Source: Avanaerovorax sp964442135
GTDB lineage: Bacteria > Bacillota > Clostridia > Peptostreptococcales > Anaerovoracaceae
Length of the DNA stretch: 31,906 nucleotides
Reading direction: 5' to 3'
Assembly: GCA_964442135.1 (NCBI GenBank)
Contig: CAYTYN010000014.1
Location: 1-31,906, forward strand
Numbering within the stretch: the first letter of the stretch is position 1; each line of letters opens with the position of its first letter. The position numbers and the translations under genes are program-made. Below are positions 6,670-14,316 of the stretch, piece after piece. A model generated the notes under the pieces. That model worked only from the letters and a program-made list of their open reading frames with translations. It was not told the origin of the DNA and did no database searches.

Positions 6670-8380
6670 ACACCTTTTCTCCTCTATTGTTAAGCAAAAT
6701 AGCGTCTATGGCCCTGTCGGCGGCATGTCCGTCATATCCCTTGAAATTATCCTCGACGAACGCTTTAATCTTATGTTCCTCATAATCGCCGGTTCTAAGG
6801 GCATTCATAAGCTCATCGAAGGTATCGCATACCTTGCCGGGGGCGTGGCTCTTTACGTCCCTGTGAACGCCCCGTGTCAGCTCGTAAATCTCCCTGTCAT
6901 AGGTGTAAAACAACACCGGCCTCCCCATAAGGGCATACTCATAATAGTTGGACGAATAGTCCGTAATGAGAATATCAGTGATGTAGTAGAGATCGTTAAT
7001 GTTAGGATATTCCCCGAAATCCACTATCCTCTCCCCGTATTCCGGCGGAATTTCCAAAGGCTTGGTTACGAAGGGGTGCATTTTAACGAGGAATACCCAT
7101 TCATCTCCGCAGAACTCATAGATCTCGCGGAGATCCAGCATATCGTAATTGTAGTATGCGTTGTGTTGACCTGTCCCTCTGAACGTAGGAGCAAAGAGTA
7201 TAATCTTCTTTCCGGCGAACCCGGGATACTCTTCGAAGAAGCCTTTCTTGAAGCTTTCTATTTTCTCCTCATCCAGGAAGTCATCCAATCTGGCCATGCC
7301 CGTAGGAAGGAATGCTTCCTTCTCTATGCCGAACACTTCCTCATATACCTTTATCAGCCCCTCCGAGCCTGTAAGGGCATATGTATATGCCTTGTGACAT
7401 GACTGGGAAGGAAACGGCGAGCCGTTTTTGCCGAACCTGCTGTATCCCACCGATTTAAATCCTTCACCGGCGTGCCATACCTGAATCAGCTTAGTCTTGG
7501 GATTTAGCCGGAAAAATCCGAACAGGGGAGCGTAATCGTCGATGAATATATAATCCTGCTTCGCCACCAGATAGACTGTCTTAATCCAACTGAAGACGCT
7601 TTTGTTGCTTCCCACAGCCTTTCTCAAGGCGTATGACAGCCTGAACTCCTTATCTAAGCCTCTCTCTATTATTCTGTCATTTATGTATTTCAGGTTTCCC
7701 CAGAGATAGTCTTTATTCTCTGACATGAACAGGACTCTCGTACCGTCCTTCGGCGTAACCGCGGAAAAGAACCGGTAGAACAATCTCATCATCACTATGA
7801 CAGCGTACTTGTAAAATCTCCTCACCTTTCCGATCCTCGTAAAGGCCTCCTGAACGTACCTCCGCTTCTTCCAGGACTTATTCACCATCACGAAGTAGTT
7901 GTTGAAAAACATCTCCAGAGCTTCTCCGTCCTCAGTGCTGACAGAAAAAGAGATGTTATACGCATACTTTCCTCTTCCGTATCTGAATATGCGGGAAAAC
8001 TGGTCCAAGCTATAGGCAAGGTCATAGCTTATATTGACTACGGAAAATATGTCCGGATTATCTTCCGGAAATGCGCACAGTCTCCATCTTCCGTTGTCGA
8101 GAAACTCTCTGCCGTTCACAGCTGCCATATTCAGGCAAAACCTGTAGATATTCCCGTCTCTTTCAGCGTAATCTATGTCTACAGTTCGCTTTATCACTGC
8201 CTCTTTAACAGGCTGGGCTCCGTGCTCCCTTACCTCTTCCTTGTTAACGGTTCTTCTTGAGAAACCCACAAGCTTGAAAGAAACCTTTCCTTCGAATTCT
8301 GTTCGAACGTCTATGTTCAGGAATATTCTCTCCCAACTCATTCCGATTATGACGAATCCTAGATTTTCTGCTTGAATCAT
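6662..8380 (-). CDS. CDP-glycerol/ribitol polymer transferase (TagF/TarL-like, long form)
   Basis: This 572-residue protein carries a family-specific N-terminal region (about 1-190) with MSWERIFLNIDV, then the glycerophosphotransferase catalytic domain: LFMSENKDYLWGN, LIQVWHAGEGFKSVGYSRFG, LFAPTFRGTG, LVKMHPF, DILITDYSSNYYEYA and VLFYTYDREIY. It should transfer polyol phosphate from a CDP donor onto a lipid-linked or growing polymer in the cytoplasm, using the product of the overlapping TarI-like gene. Its ATG at 8378-8380 lies 137 bases inside the upstream membrane-protein gene, in another frame. Because MSWERIF lies within the overlap and is conserved in the family, I keep this start. Confidence 0.88.
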   Translation of the reverse strand: MIQAENLGFVIIGMSWERIFLNIDVRTEFEGKVSFKLVGFSRRTVNKEEVREHGAQPVKEAVIKRTVDIDYAERDGNIYRFCLNMAAVNGREFLDNGRWRLCAFPEDNPDIFSVVNISYDLAYSLDQFSRIFRYGRGKYAYNISFSVSTEDGEALEMFFNNYFVMVNKSWKKRRYVQEAFTRIGKVRRFYKYAVIVMMRLFYRFFSAVTPKDGTRVLFMSENKDYLWGNLKYINDRIIERGLDKEFRLSYALRKAVGSNKSVFSWIKTVYLVAKQDYIFIDDYAPLFGFFRLNPKTKLIQVWHAGEGFKSVGYSRFGKNGSPFPSQSCHKAYTYALTGSEGLIKVYEEVFGIEKEAFLPTGMARLDDFLDEEKIESFKKGFFEEYPGFAGKKIILFAPTFRGTGQHNAYYNYDMLDLREIYEFCGDEWVFLVKMHPFVTKPLEIPPEYGERIVDFGEYPNINDLYYITDILITDYSSNYYEYALMGRPVLFYTYDREIYELTRGVHRDVKSHAPGKVCDTFDELMNALRTGDYEEHKIKAFVEDNFKGYDGHAADRAIDAILLNNRGEKVYE

Positions 8381-9734
8381 CTTCCACTCTTTCCTTCTCC
8401 GCCTTGCTTAGAATATCGTTTTCAAAAACCCCCACCAGAGCCAGATAAAACATGAGCACCGGGCCTCTCTCGAACGGCAGCGTCATAACATCCACTAAGG
8501 ACTCTATGAAGTATGCCAGAGAGAAAAGGGATATTATCAAAATGTATGAACACCTTCCCCTTATAAGGGCAGCCCTTATGAGGCAGACTATGAGGGCGAT
8601 CATAAACAGGGCATACCCGATACCTGCCGGAACTCCGTACCTGTAAGCTATTTCAATATAGGTGTTGTGCGCGTTGTGAAGAACATTGCTGTCCTCGCTT
8701 ATCTGAACTGTATGATTGGTGCAGTCATGCCCCAACAGATTGAACTGCCTTATATACCATTTCCATATCTCAATTCTTCCGGACATGAATGTGTTCATGT
8801 CCTTTCCCTCAACGCTGAATCTGCTGCCTGTGTTGTCCTGTATCTCCTCGATGCTCCGGACCGAACCGGCTTCGCCGTCTCCATAGTCCGACCTGTCCAG
8901 CATAAGGTTGGTAACGGGAATAGATAATACTATTATAAGAACTCCGGCCGCCACCATGGCTACAGCCTTTGTCCCATATGCTTTAAACTCCTGTCTCAGA
9001 GTTATGGTAATCCATGCCAGTATCTCCATGACCCCTACGATTATCCCTCCCCTGGAGTTGGACAGGAGTATAATTGCCATGGAAATCCCTGCTATCACAG
9101 CGTAAAACGGAGCCAGCTTCTTCCCCGGTCTCATCATGTACAGTGTGCCCGCCAATGAAATCATCAGAAGCATGGCTAACAGATTGGGATTATCCGTCAA
9201 CCCATAGTACTGAGCGCTTACAACGGTGTTCTCTCCTATAGGGGCGAATATTATGGTAGCTGTGACCAGGAGGACTCCTATGGTCATGGAGGACTTCGCC
9301 AGCCAATCGTAATAGAGCCTTCGGGATCCCCTGTTTCCCCATACGAAATAGATCGCGGGGAAAATGAAGAGAAGCTGAATGGGAAAGGTGTCATAGCTCC
9401 TGCCGGGATAGTGATGAAAGCTGGCAAACAGCATGTAGATTGCGGCAAATAAGTATGGATACACGATCCATTTGTTCCACTTAATCCTGTGAAGCTGACC
9501 CTTAACGCTCATTACAGCGAGGATTATGAGCAGTATATTGCCCAAAAATGTAAGCTTTCTCACCGTAAAATCGGTAAGACCTGTGAGATTTACCACCATG
9601 AGCAGGTAAAACTCTGACGTGAGCAGGAACACGCACCCGAGAGAGATCGCGTTCCGTACAGTTATCGGAATTTTACCGGTATATCTGTATGTAAATCCAA
9701 AGAATGCGATGAAGCAATCCTGCAATATATACAT
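8244..9734 (-). CDS. O-antigen ligase/polymerase-like membrane protein (Wzy_C type)
   Basis: The 496-residue protein has about ten or more hydrophobic segments and one large external loop (about residues 270-345). The motif HNAHNTYIEIAYRYGVPAG just after that loop is the hallmark of the O-antigen ligase / Wzy polymerase family, and NSRGG (about 226) is also typical. It would join or polymerise lipid-linked glycan on the outside of the membrane. GGGGGAT lies 4-5 bases before the ATG. The last 45 residues are hydrophilic, strongly basic and encoded entirely inside the next gene, so this tail probably arose by loss of a stop or a frameshift. It is the only polymerase or ligase candidate in the locus. 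Confidence 0.85.
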   Translation of the reverse strand: MYILQDCFIAFFGFTYRYTGKIPITVRNAISLGCVFLLTSEFYLLMVVNLTGLTDFTVRKLTFLGNILLIILAVMSVKGQLHRIKWNKWIVYPYLFAAIYMLFASFHHYPGRSYDTFPIQLLFIFPAIYFVWGNRGSRRLYYDWLAKSSMTIGVLLVTATIIFAPIGENTVVSAQYYGLTDNPNLLAMLLMISLAGTLYMMRPGKKLAPFYAVIAGISMAIILLSNSRGGIIVGVMEILAWITITLRQEFKAYGTKAVAMVAAGVLIIVLSIPVTNLMLDRSDYGDGEAGSVRSIEEIQDNTGSRFSVEGKDMNTFMSGRIEIWKWYIRQFNLLGHDCTNHTVQISEDSNVLHNAHNTYIEIAYRYGVPAGIGYALFMIALIVCLIRAALIRGRCSYILIISLFSLAYFIESLVDVMTLPFERGPVLMFYLALVGVFENDILSKAEKERVEDDSSRKSRIRHNRNELGENIPEHRRSNRIRRKGFFQACGFLKKNR

Positions 9735-9746
9735 TTATCCCCCTGT

Positions 9747-10529
9747 CTACTGAAAAACCTTCTCCTTTTTTTTCTCCTCCCATATCCTTTTCTTTTTCGC
9801 CACATCGTCTGCCACCAGCTTCTCGTAGAACTCTGCTGCTTCCTCCACCGTACCGTCCAGGATTATCTTCCCCCGCTTCATGACTATTCCACGCCTGCAA
9901 AAATCCTTTGCCACGTTTACGGAATGGGTCACGAACAGGAAGGTGACTCCGCTTTCTACGATCTCGTTAATCTTGGCGTTACACTTCAGCCTGAAGGCTT
10001 TATCGCCTACGCTTAAAGCCTCATCGACGATGAGTATGTCAGGCTCTATGTTGGCGTTTATGGCGAACCCCAGTCTGGCCTTCATACCGCTGGAATAAGT
10101 TCTCACCGGCTGATCTATGTAGTTTCCCAGCTCGGCGAAATCCACGATCTCACGCTCCAGCTTTCTTATCTCATCCTGAGGTATTCCCATGAGCTGGCCT
10201 CTGAGATATATGTTCTCACGACCTGTAAACTCCGTGTCAAACCCTGCGGTAAGCTCCAGAAGAGCGCTTACCCGCCCATTCACGCATATCTCGCCCTTGG
10301 TGGGAAATACGACCTGAGTTATCATCTTAAGGAGAGTCGACTTGCCTGCGCCGTTTCTTCCAAAGAGGGCTACGGCCTCCCCCTTTTCCACCACAAAGGA
10401 AACGTCATCGATTGCATTCTTTTCCTTTGCTTTTACATTCTTAAAAAAAATCCCTTTAAATTTTTCCCTGTCGCTCTTATAGAGCTTATATGTCTTAGTG
10501 ACATGCTTAAATTCTATCGCTTTTTCCAT
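9747..10529 (-). CDS. tagH: Polysaccharide/teichoic acid export ABC transporter ATPase (TagH/Wzt-like)
   Basis: A 260-residue ABC ATPase with Walker A GRNGAGKST (57-65), signature YSSGMKARLGFA (145-156), Walker B ILIVDEAL (165-172) and switch His202. The polysaccharide-exporter marks are the long N-terminal insert before the Walker A site and VSALLELTAGFDTEFTGREN after it. It powers export of a lipid-linked polymer with the permease encoded just upstream, 12 bases away. The 35-residue C-terminal tail is Lys-rich and lacks a Wzt-type carbohydrate-binding domain, so substrate recognition should lie elsewhere. Assignment to the exporter family is firm; choosing TagH over Wzt rests on the TagF/TarI-like neighbours. 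Confidence 0.93.
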   Translation of the reverse strand: MEKAIEFKHVTKTYKLYKSDREKFKGIFFKNVKAKEKNAIDDVSFVVEKGEAVALFGRNGAGKSTLLKMITQVVFPTKGEICVNGRVSALLELTAGFDTEFTGRENIYLRGQLMGIPQDEIRKLEREIVDFAELGNYIDQPVRTYSSGMKARLGFAINANIEPDILIVDEALSVGDKAFRLKCNAKINEIVESGVTFLFVTHSVNVAKDFCRRGIVMKRGKIILDGTVEEAAEFYEKLVADDVAKKKRIWEEKKKEKVFQ

Positions 10530-10541
10530 GACTCTTCAGGA

Positions 10542-11381
10542 CTATAAAACGTCCGGTATTTCCTTTCTGAGCTTCCTATAGGACCATATGGCCAAAATCA
10601 GCATGATGACATACATCACGGCAAAATTGAAAAGCTCTCTTGAGTTCTCCCAGAACCATTCCTTGTATATAAGGCTGCTTCTGAATCCGTTGACTACGAT
10701 AGTTATGGGATTGAAGAGCAGCATGCTCCTCAACCATTCCACCTCTATATTTCTAACGTTGTACATTATGCCGGACAGCCAAAACAGAGCGGTTGTCACA
10801 GACCTGACCAGATTCAAAAAGTCCTTGCTCATGGCTGAAAGCATCCCTGCGAAGAGAGACCAGGCGTTATAGTACATCAGCATCATAAACATGTACAGTG
10901 GAATCTGGAGCCAGTATATATCCGGCCACCTGCCGTATATGATGAATATGGCGAACATGATCAGGCACAGCCCTACGTTGACGATAAAGTGGGCAAGGTT
11001 AACATAGGTAGGGATGGTAGATACGGGATACTTTATCTTAGTCACCAGATACTTGTACCTTCTAATGGAGTCGGCTCCGGCAAACATGGTATCCCTCATG
11101 TAAAACCATGGCATCATACCCGCTATGAGCCAGAGGAAGTATGGATAGCCTGCCACCGGGTTGCCGCTCCTAAGGCCTACGGAAAATGCGAAATAGAGCA
11201 CGGCGATGGTTACCGACGGCTTAGCTATAGACCATATCCACCCCAGTGCGGCGCCCTTATATGTCTTTATTATGTCAGATTTGGCAAGCTTCAGAATCTG
11301 CCTCTTATATTTCCAGTGTTCACCCAGGATTTCCTTTGAAGTGTTCAAAAGCCCCTTTGAGATTTTCTTTAAAATGTTCAA
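10542..11381 (-). CDS. tagG: Polysaccharide/teichoic acid export ABC transporter permease (TagG/Wzm-like)
   Basis: This ABC-2-type permease (279 residues from the chosen start) has six predicted membrane segments and family motifs IIKTYKGAALGWIWSIAKP near the N-terminus and LFNPITIVVNGFRSSLI near the C-terminus. It forms the membrane channel for the following ATPase. I chose the TTG at 11379-11381 with AAAGGA 9 bases before it. Another in-frame TTG at 11414 lies before the predicted transcription start (about 11411), so it is unlikely. It is the first gene of the second polymer unit: permease, ATPase, ligase-like protein, polymer transferase, cytidylyltransferase, SDR. Confidence 0.9.
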   Translation of the reverse strand: MNILKKISKGLLNTSKEILGEHWKYKRQILKLAKSDIIKTYKGAALGWIWSIAKPSVTIAVLYFAFSVGLRSGNPVAGYPYFLWLIAGMMPWFYMRDTMFAGADSIRRYKYLVTKIKYPVSTIPTYVNLAHFIVNVGLCLIMFAIFIIYGRWPDIYWLQIPLYMFMMLMYYNAWSLFAGMLSAMSKDFLNLVRSVTTALFWLSGIMYNVRNIEVEWLRSMLLFNPITIVVNGFRSSLIYKEWFWENSRELFNFAVMYVIMLILAIWSYRKLRKEIPDVL

Positions 11382-11417
11382 AAGCCCAGTTCCTTTCAGA
11401 AGAATTTGTACCAAGGT

Positions 11418-11446
11418 ATTATATCAAAAAAAAGCTTAAATAACAA
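11418..11446 (-). promoter_or_regulatory. Promoter of the exporter/polyol-phosphate unit, embedded in a terminator
   Basis: On the minus strand, TTGTTA (11441-11446) and TATAAT (11418-11423) are 17 bases apart. The -35 box lies within the 3' arm of the terminator hairpin of the preceding lysozyme gene, and the spacer contains that terminator's T run. Confidence 0.65.
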
Positions 11447-11473
11447 TAGCGGGAGGTCATCCCGCTATTGTTT
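11424..11473 (-). terminator. Terminator after the GH25-CWB2 gene
   Basis: A 13-bp perfect stem (11442-11454 with 11460-11472; core AACAATAGCGGG) with a 5-base loop starts 8 bases after the stop. An eight-T run follows on the minus strand after a short ATTTAAGC spacer, so termination may be partial. Confidence 0.7.
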
Positions 11474-11480
11474 CCTTGAA

Positions 11481-13139
11481 CTATATTATCTTGTTCAACG
11501 CGCTGTTCGAAACCAGAGACGGTCCGGCGATACACATGACGCTGATTATAGACTTCGCCTGTACGTACTTCTTCGCGTAGCTGGTGTTATTGTTGTTCAC
11601 CAGAATAACAGGAGCGTCCATTACCTGTCCCAAAACTCCCGCCACCAATCCGTCAGGATAGTTGCCGCCGTAAGCCAATATGGCTACGCCTCCGGAATCT
11701 GAGAAGAACTCGTTAGCGATCATATACGAGGTCTCATATCTGTTCGCTCCGGCAAATCTCGTCACCTGTGATGTCACCTTTTTGATCTGACTTTCTATTT
11801 TTGAAGAAACAGCACTTGTTCCTCCCGCAATGTATACGGTTCCGCTGACGCTGCTTATGAGAGCTAACTGATCCTCTGTAAGCGAATTGCCTACCAGCAA
11901 TATGGGCAGACCCGTAGCCGAGGCGGAAAGGGTGTCAGCGTAACCTAAGCCGCTGCTTACGATCAGTCCCTCCGTGATCTCTCCACATTCTTCCAATATG
12001 GCAAGGTTAGTCTCATATCTGTTCGCCCCGCCAAGTCTGACCACATTATATCCCGCCGATTTCAGTCTGTTTTCCATGGACTGGCTTACGGCAGAGGTTC
12101 CGCCTACTATGTACACGGTCTTTCCCTCGCTCAGGTTGGACGATATGTAACTCATCACAGAAGTCTCGTTGACAGATAGGGAGTTCACCAAGAGTATAGG
12201 CGCCTCCTTTTCCTTAGCCAGTATGCTGGCGGACATGGCATCCGGATAATCCGTTCCCGACGCCACTATAACGCTGTCGAACTTGCTGATCCCTTTGTAT
12301 TCCTTAATGGTATCCGCTACCTTCTGTGCCGTCTCGTACCTGTTATCTCCGTATACCCTGAGTGTGCTCGTGGAGACATACCAGTAGTTAACGTCTACTC
12401 TGCCGCTGATACCGTCCACCTTGCCGGAGGATGAGTACTGCCACATCTCGTAATCATACTCATACTCGCAGCGATTGTAATACTGAGCTATCCATACCGA
12501 ATACAGGCTGCTGATCTCCTCACCGTCCACGTAGTTAGATATAAATGAAAGGTATGAATAGAAGCCTGCGTCATATCCCGCTTCCTCTACAGCGCTGCAG
12601 AATGCCTTAACGTTTTTAGTCCCCTGGGTCTTGGACATTCCGGACAATCTGGACCCTGAAGGGTATTCGTAGTCCATATATATGGGAAGATCCAGCTCCC
12701 TGCCATCCAGTATGTCTAAGATGTATGCGACCTCTTCCCTTGCTTCAGCTTCGGTCTTTGCCTGAGAGTAGAAGTATACCCCCACCTTAATTCCTGCCGC
12801 TGTAGCCTCCTCATAGTTTTTCTCGAAATAACTGTCAGAATAAAGGCCTCCGCTGACGTAGTACCTTCCTCCGACTCTGATTATGGCAAAGTCAATCCCT
12901 GCGGCCTTTACCTTCTGCCAGTCTATATCACGCTGATAGACAGATACGTCTATACCGTCATATCTCACCATGTCGTCAAAAACCGGATTATGATAATACA
13001 GAGGATATCCGCTGGCATAATCTGATGCTCCGCTCTTCCATGTGGTATAGTCTGAAGAAGTTGTGCTTGCCGCGAAAACCGGTATTGCGGATGTAAAGAT
13101 CATAGCCATAGCCAGCATAGTTCCAATTAGTCTTTTCAC
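11481..13139 (-). CDS. Secreted GH25 lysozyme with three CWB2 cell-wall-binding repeats
   Basis: The 552-residue protein begins with a signal peptide (basic MKR, hydrophobic 4-19, likely cut after VFA at residue 23). A glycosyl hydrolase 25 muramidase domain spans about 60-255, with GIDVSVYQ (Asp64) and the catalytic-type LPIYMDYEY (Asp156, Glu158). Three CWB2 repeats follow, each marked by NRYET (266-270, 373-377 and one more near 465) with IVASG/IVSSG and VGGTSAVS/AGGTSAVS segments. CWB2 modules anchor proteins to anionic wall polymer in Clostridia. The gene is the last of the first polymer unit, and its GGAGGG site lies inside the end of the preceding gene, so it is coupled to polymer synthesis. 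The start is GTG at 13137-13139. Confidence 0.93.
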   Translation of the reverse strand: MKRLIGTMLAMAMIFTSAIPVFAASTTSSDYTTWKSGASDYASGYPLYYHNPVFDDMVRYDGIDVSVYQRDIDWQKVKAAGIDFAIIRVGGRYYVSGGLYSDSYFEKNYEEATAAGIKVGVYFYSQAKTEAEAREEVAYILDILDGRELDLPIYMDYEYPSGSRLSGMSKTQGTKNVKAFCSAVEEAGYDAGFYSYLSFISNYVDGEEISSLYSVWIAQYYNRCEYEYDYEMWQYSSSGKVDGISGRVDVNYWYVSTSTLRVYGDNRYETAQKVADTIKEYKGISKFDSVIVASGTDYPDAMSASILAKEKEAPILLVNSLSVNETSVMSYISSNLSEGKTVYIVGGTSAVSQSMENRLKSAGYNVVRLGGANRYETNLAILEECGEITEGLIVSSGLGYADTLSASATGLPILLVGNSLTEDQLALISSVSGTVYIAGGTSAVSSKIESQIKKVTSQVTRFAGANRYETSYMIANEFFSDSGGVAILAYGGNYPDGLVAGVLGQVMDAPVILVNNNNTSYAKKYVQAKSIISVMCIAGPSLVSNSALNKII

Positions 13140-13141
13140 AT

Positions 13142-14290
13142 TTATGCCCTCCCTGTCAATATCATACCTTTAATACTGTCTGTAATCAACCCTATATCTT
13201 CCTCTGTCAAATACGGATGCATCGGAAGGGACAGCACCGTATCGCAGAGCCTCTCCGTGACACTGCAGTCAAATCCGTAATGATCGCCCGAACCGAAGGC
13301 CTGCTGCCTGTGCATAGGCTTAGGGTAATACACCATCGTCGGTATGTTCTTATCCCTCAGCCCCGCCTGAAGCATGTCCCTTTCAGCCTTCGACCGAAGT
13401 CTGATCGTATACTGGGCCCAGCCGGAAATATATCCGTCCGGAATTTTCGGCGTCTCCACTATACCGTTAAGCTCGGCTTCGTATTTAGAGGCTGCTTCAT
13501 TGACGTCGTTAAGCTCATAATCCTTAAACGCCTTCAGCTTTACCTTTAAAACCGCGGCCTGAATGGTATCGAGTCTGGAATTGAGTCCGATCCTGACGTT
13601 ATCGTATTTCTGAGCGCCTTTACCGTGAACTCTTATGGATCTCACCAGATGAGCAATGTCGTCGTCATCGGTAAACACAGCGCCCCCGTCGCCGTAGCAT
13701 CCCAAAGGCTTCGCCGGAAAGAATGAAGTGGTTGAAATGTCACCGAAGCTGCATGCTTTCCTTCCCCTTATGGCTCCGCCGAAGCCTTGCGCTCCATCCT
13801 CCAGTACGAGAAGTCCGTACTTGTCCGCAACAGACCGCACACCGTTAAAATCCGCGGGGAGTCCGAACAAGTCGACAGCTACTACAGCCTTTGGGGTGAG
13901 AACCCCCCCTTCCAACACCTTCTCCACCGCCGTCTCCAGAGAAGAAGGATCTATGTTGAAGGTATCCTCTCTTACGTCTACGAACACCGGAGATGCGCCG
14001 CAGTGAGATACTATCTCACCGGATGAAAAAAAGGTGAAGTCCGGTACGAATACCGCGTCATTCTTCCCCACGCCCCAGGCCATCATAGCCATGGATAAGG
14101 CGTCTGTTCCGTTAGCGCAGGCTACGCAGTGCTTAACACCTACGTATTCAGAAAGCTCCTCCTCCAGCTCTTCGACCTCGCTTCCGCCGATAAAATCGCA
14201 GTCTGCTGTTACCTTAAGGATGGCCTTATCCATTTCCGCCTTTAAAGCATTGTACTGAGCCTTTAGATCTCTAAACTGCACCTTCCACAT
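13142..14290 (-). CDS. wbpE: DegT-family aminotransferase, WbpE-like (UDP-3-keto-GlcNAcA to 3-amino sugar)
   Basis: A 382-residue PLP aminotransferase. The motif TSFFPAKPLGCYGDGGA puts the PLP lysine at residue 194, and CANGTDALSMA, LEDGAQGFGG, RIGLNSRLDTIQAA and LSLPMHPYLTEEDI match WbpE (Pseudomonas) block by block. WbpE converts the 3-oxo sugar made by WbpB to UDP-GlcNAc(3-NH2)A with glutamate as amine donor. The partner genes wbpA, wbpD and wbpB homologues lie 2.6-5.6 kb upstream in the same unit, split off by a GT4 and the flippase. The ATG (14288-14290) is 15 bases from GGAGG. A closer ATG is followed at once by TAG (see findings). Confidence 0.9.
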   Translation of the reverse strand: MWKVQFRDLKAQYNALKAEMDKAILKVTADCDFIGGSEVEELEEELSEYVGVKHCVACANGTDALSMAMMAWGVGKNDAVFVPDFTFFSSGEIVSHCGASPVFVDVREDTFNIDPSSLETAVEKVLEGGVLTPKAVVAVDLFGLPADFNGVRSVADKYGLLVLEDGAQGFGGAIRGRKACSFGDISTTSFFPAKPLGCYGDGGAVFTDDDDIAHLVRSIRVHGKGAQKYDNVRIGLNSRLDTIQAAVLKVKLKAFKDYELNDVNEAASKYEAELNGIVETPKIPDGYISGWAQYTIRLRSKAERDMLQAGLRDKNIPTMVYYPKPMHRQQAFGSGDHYGFDCSVTERLCDTVLSLPMHPYLTEEDIGLITDSIKGMILTGRA

Positions 14291-14316
14291 TTTCTACATC
14301 TTCCACCTCCTTCCGA

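Noticed and set aside
6650..7402. 250-codon plus-strand frame opposite the TagF/TarL-like gene
   Set aside because: It is antisense to a well-supported conserved gene, has no recognisable domain, and its composition looks like a mirror frame.
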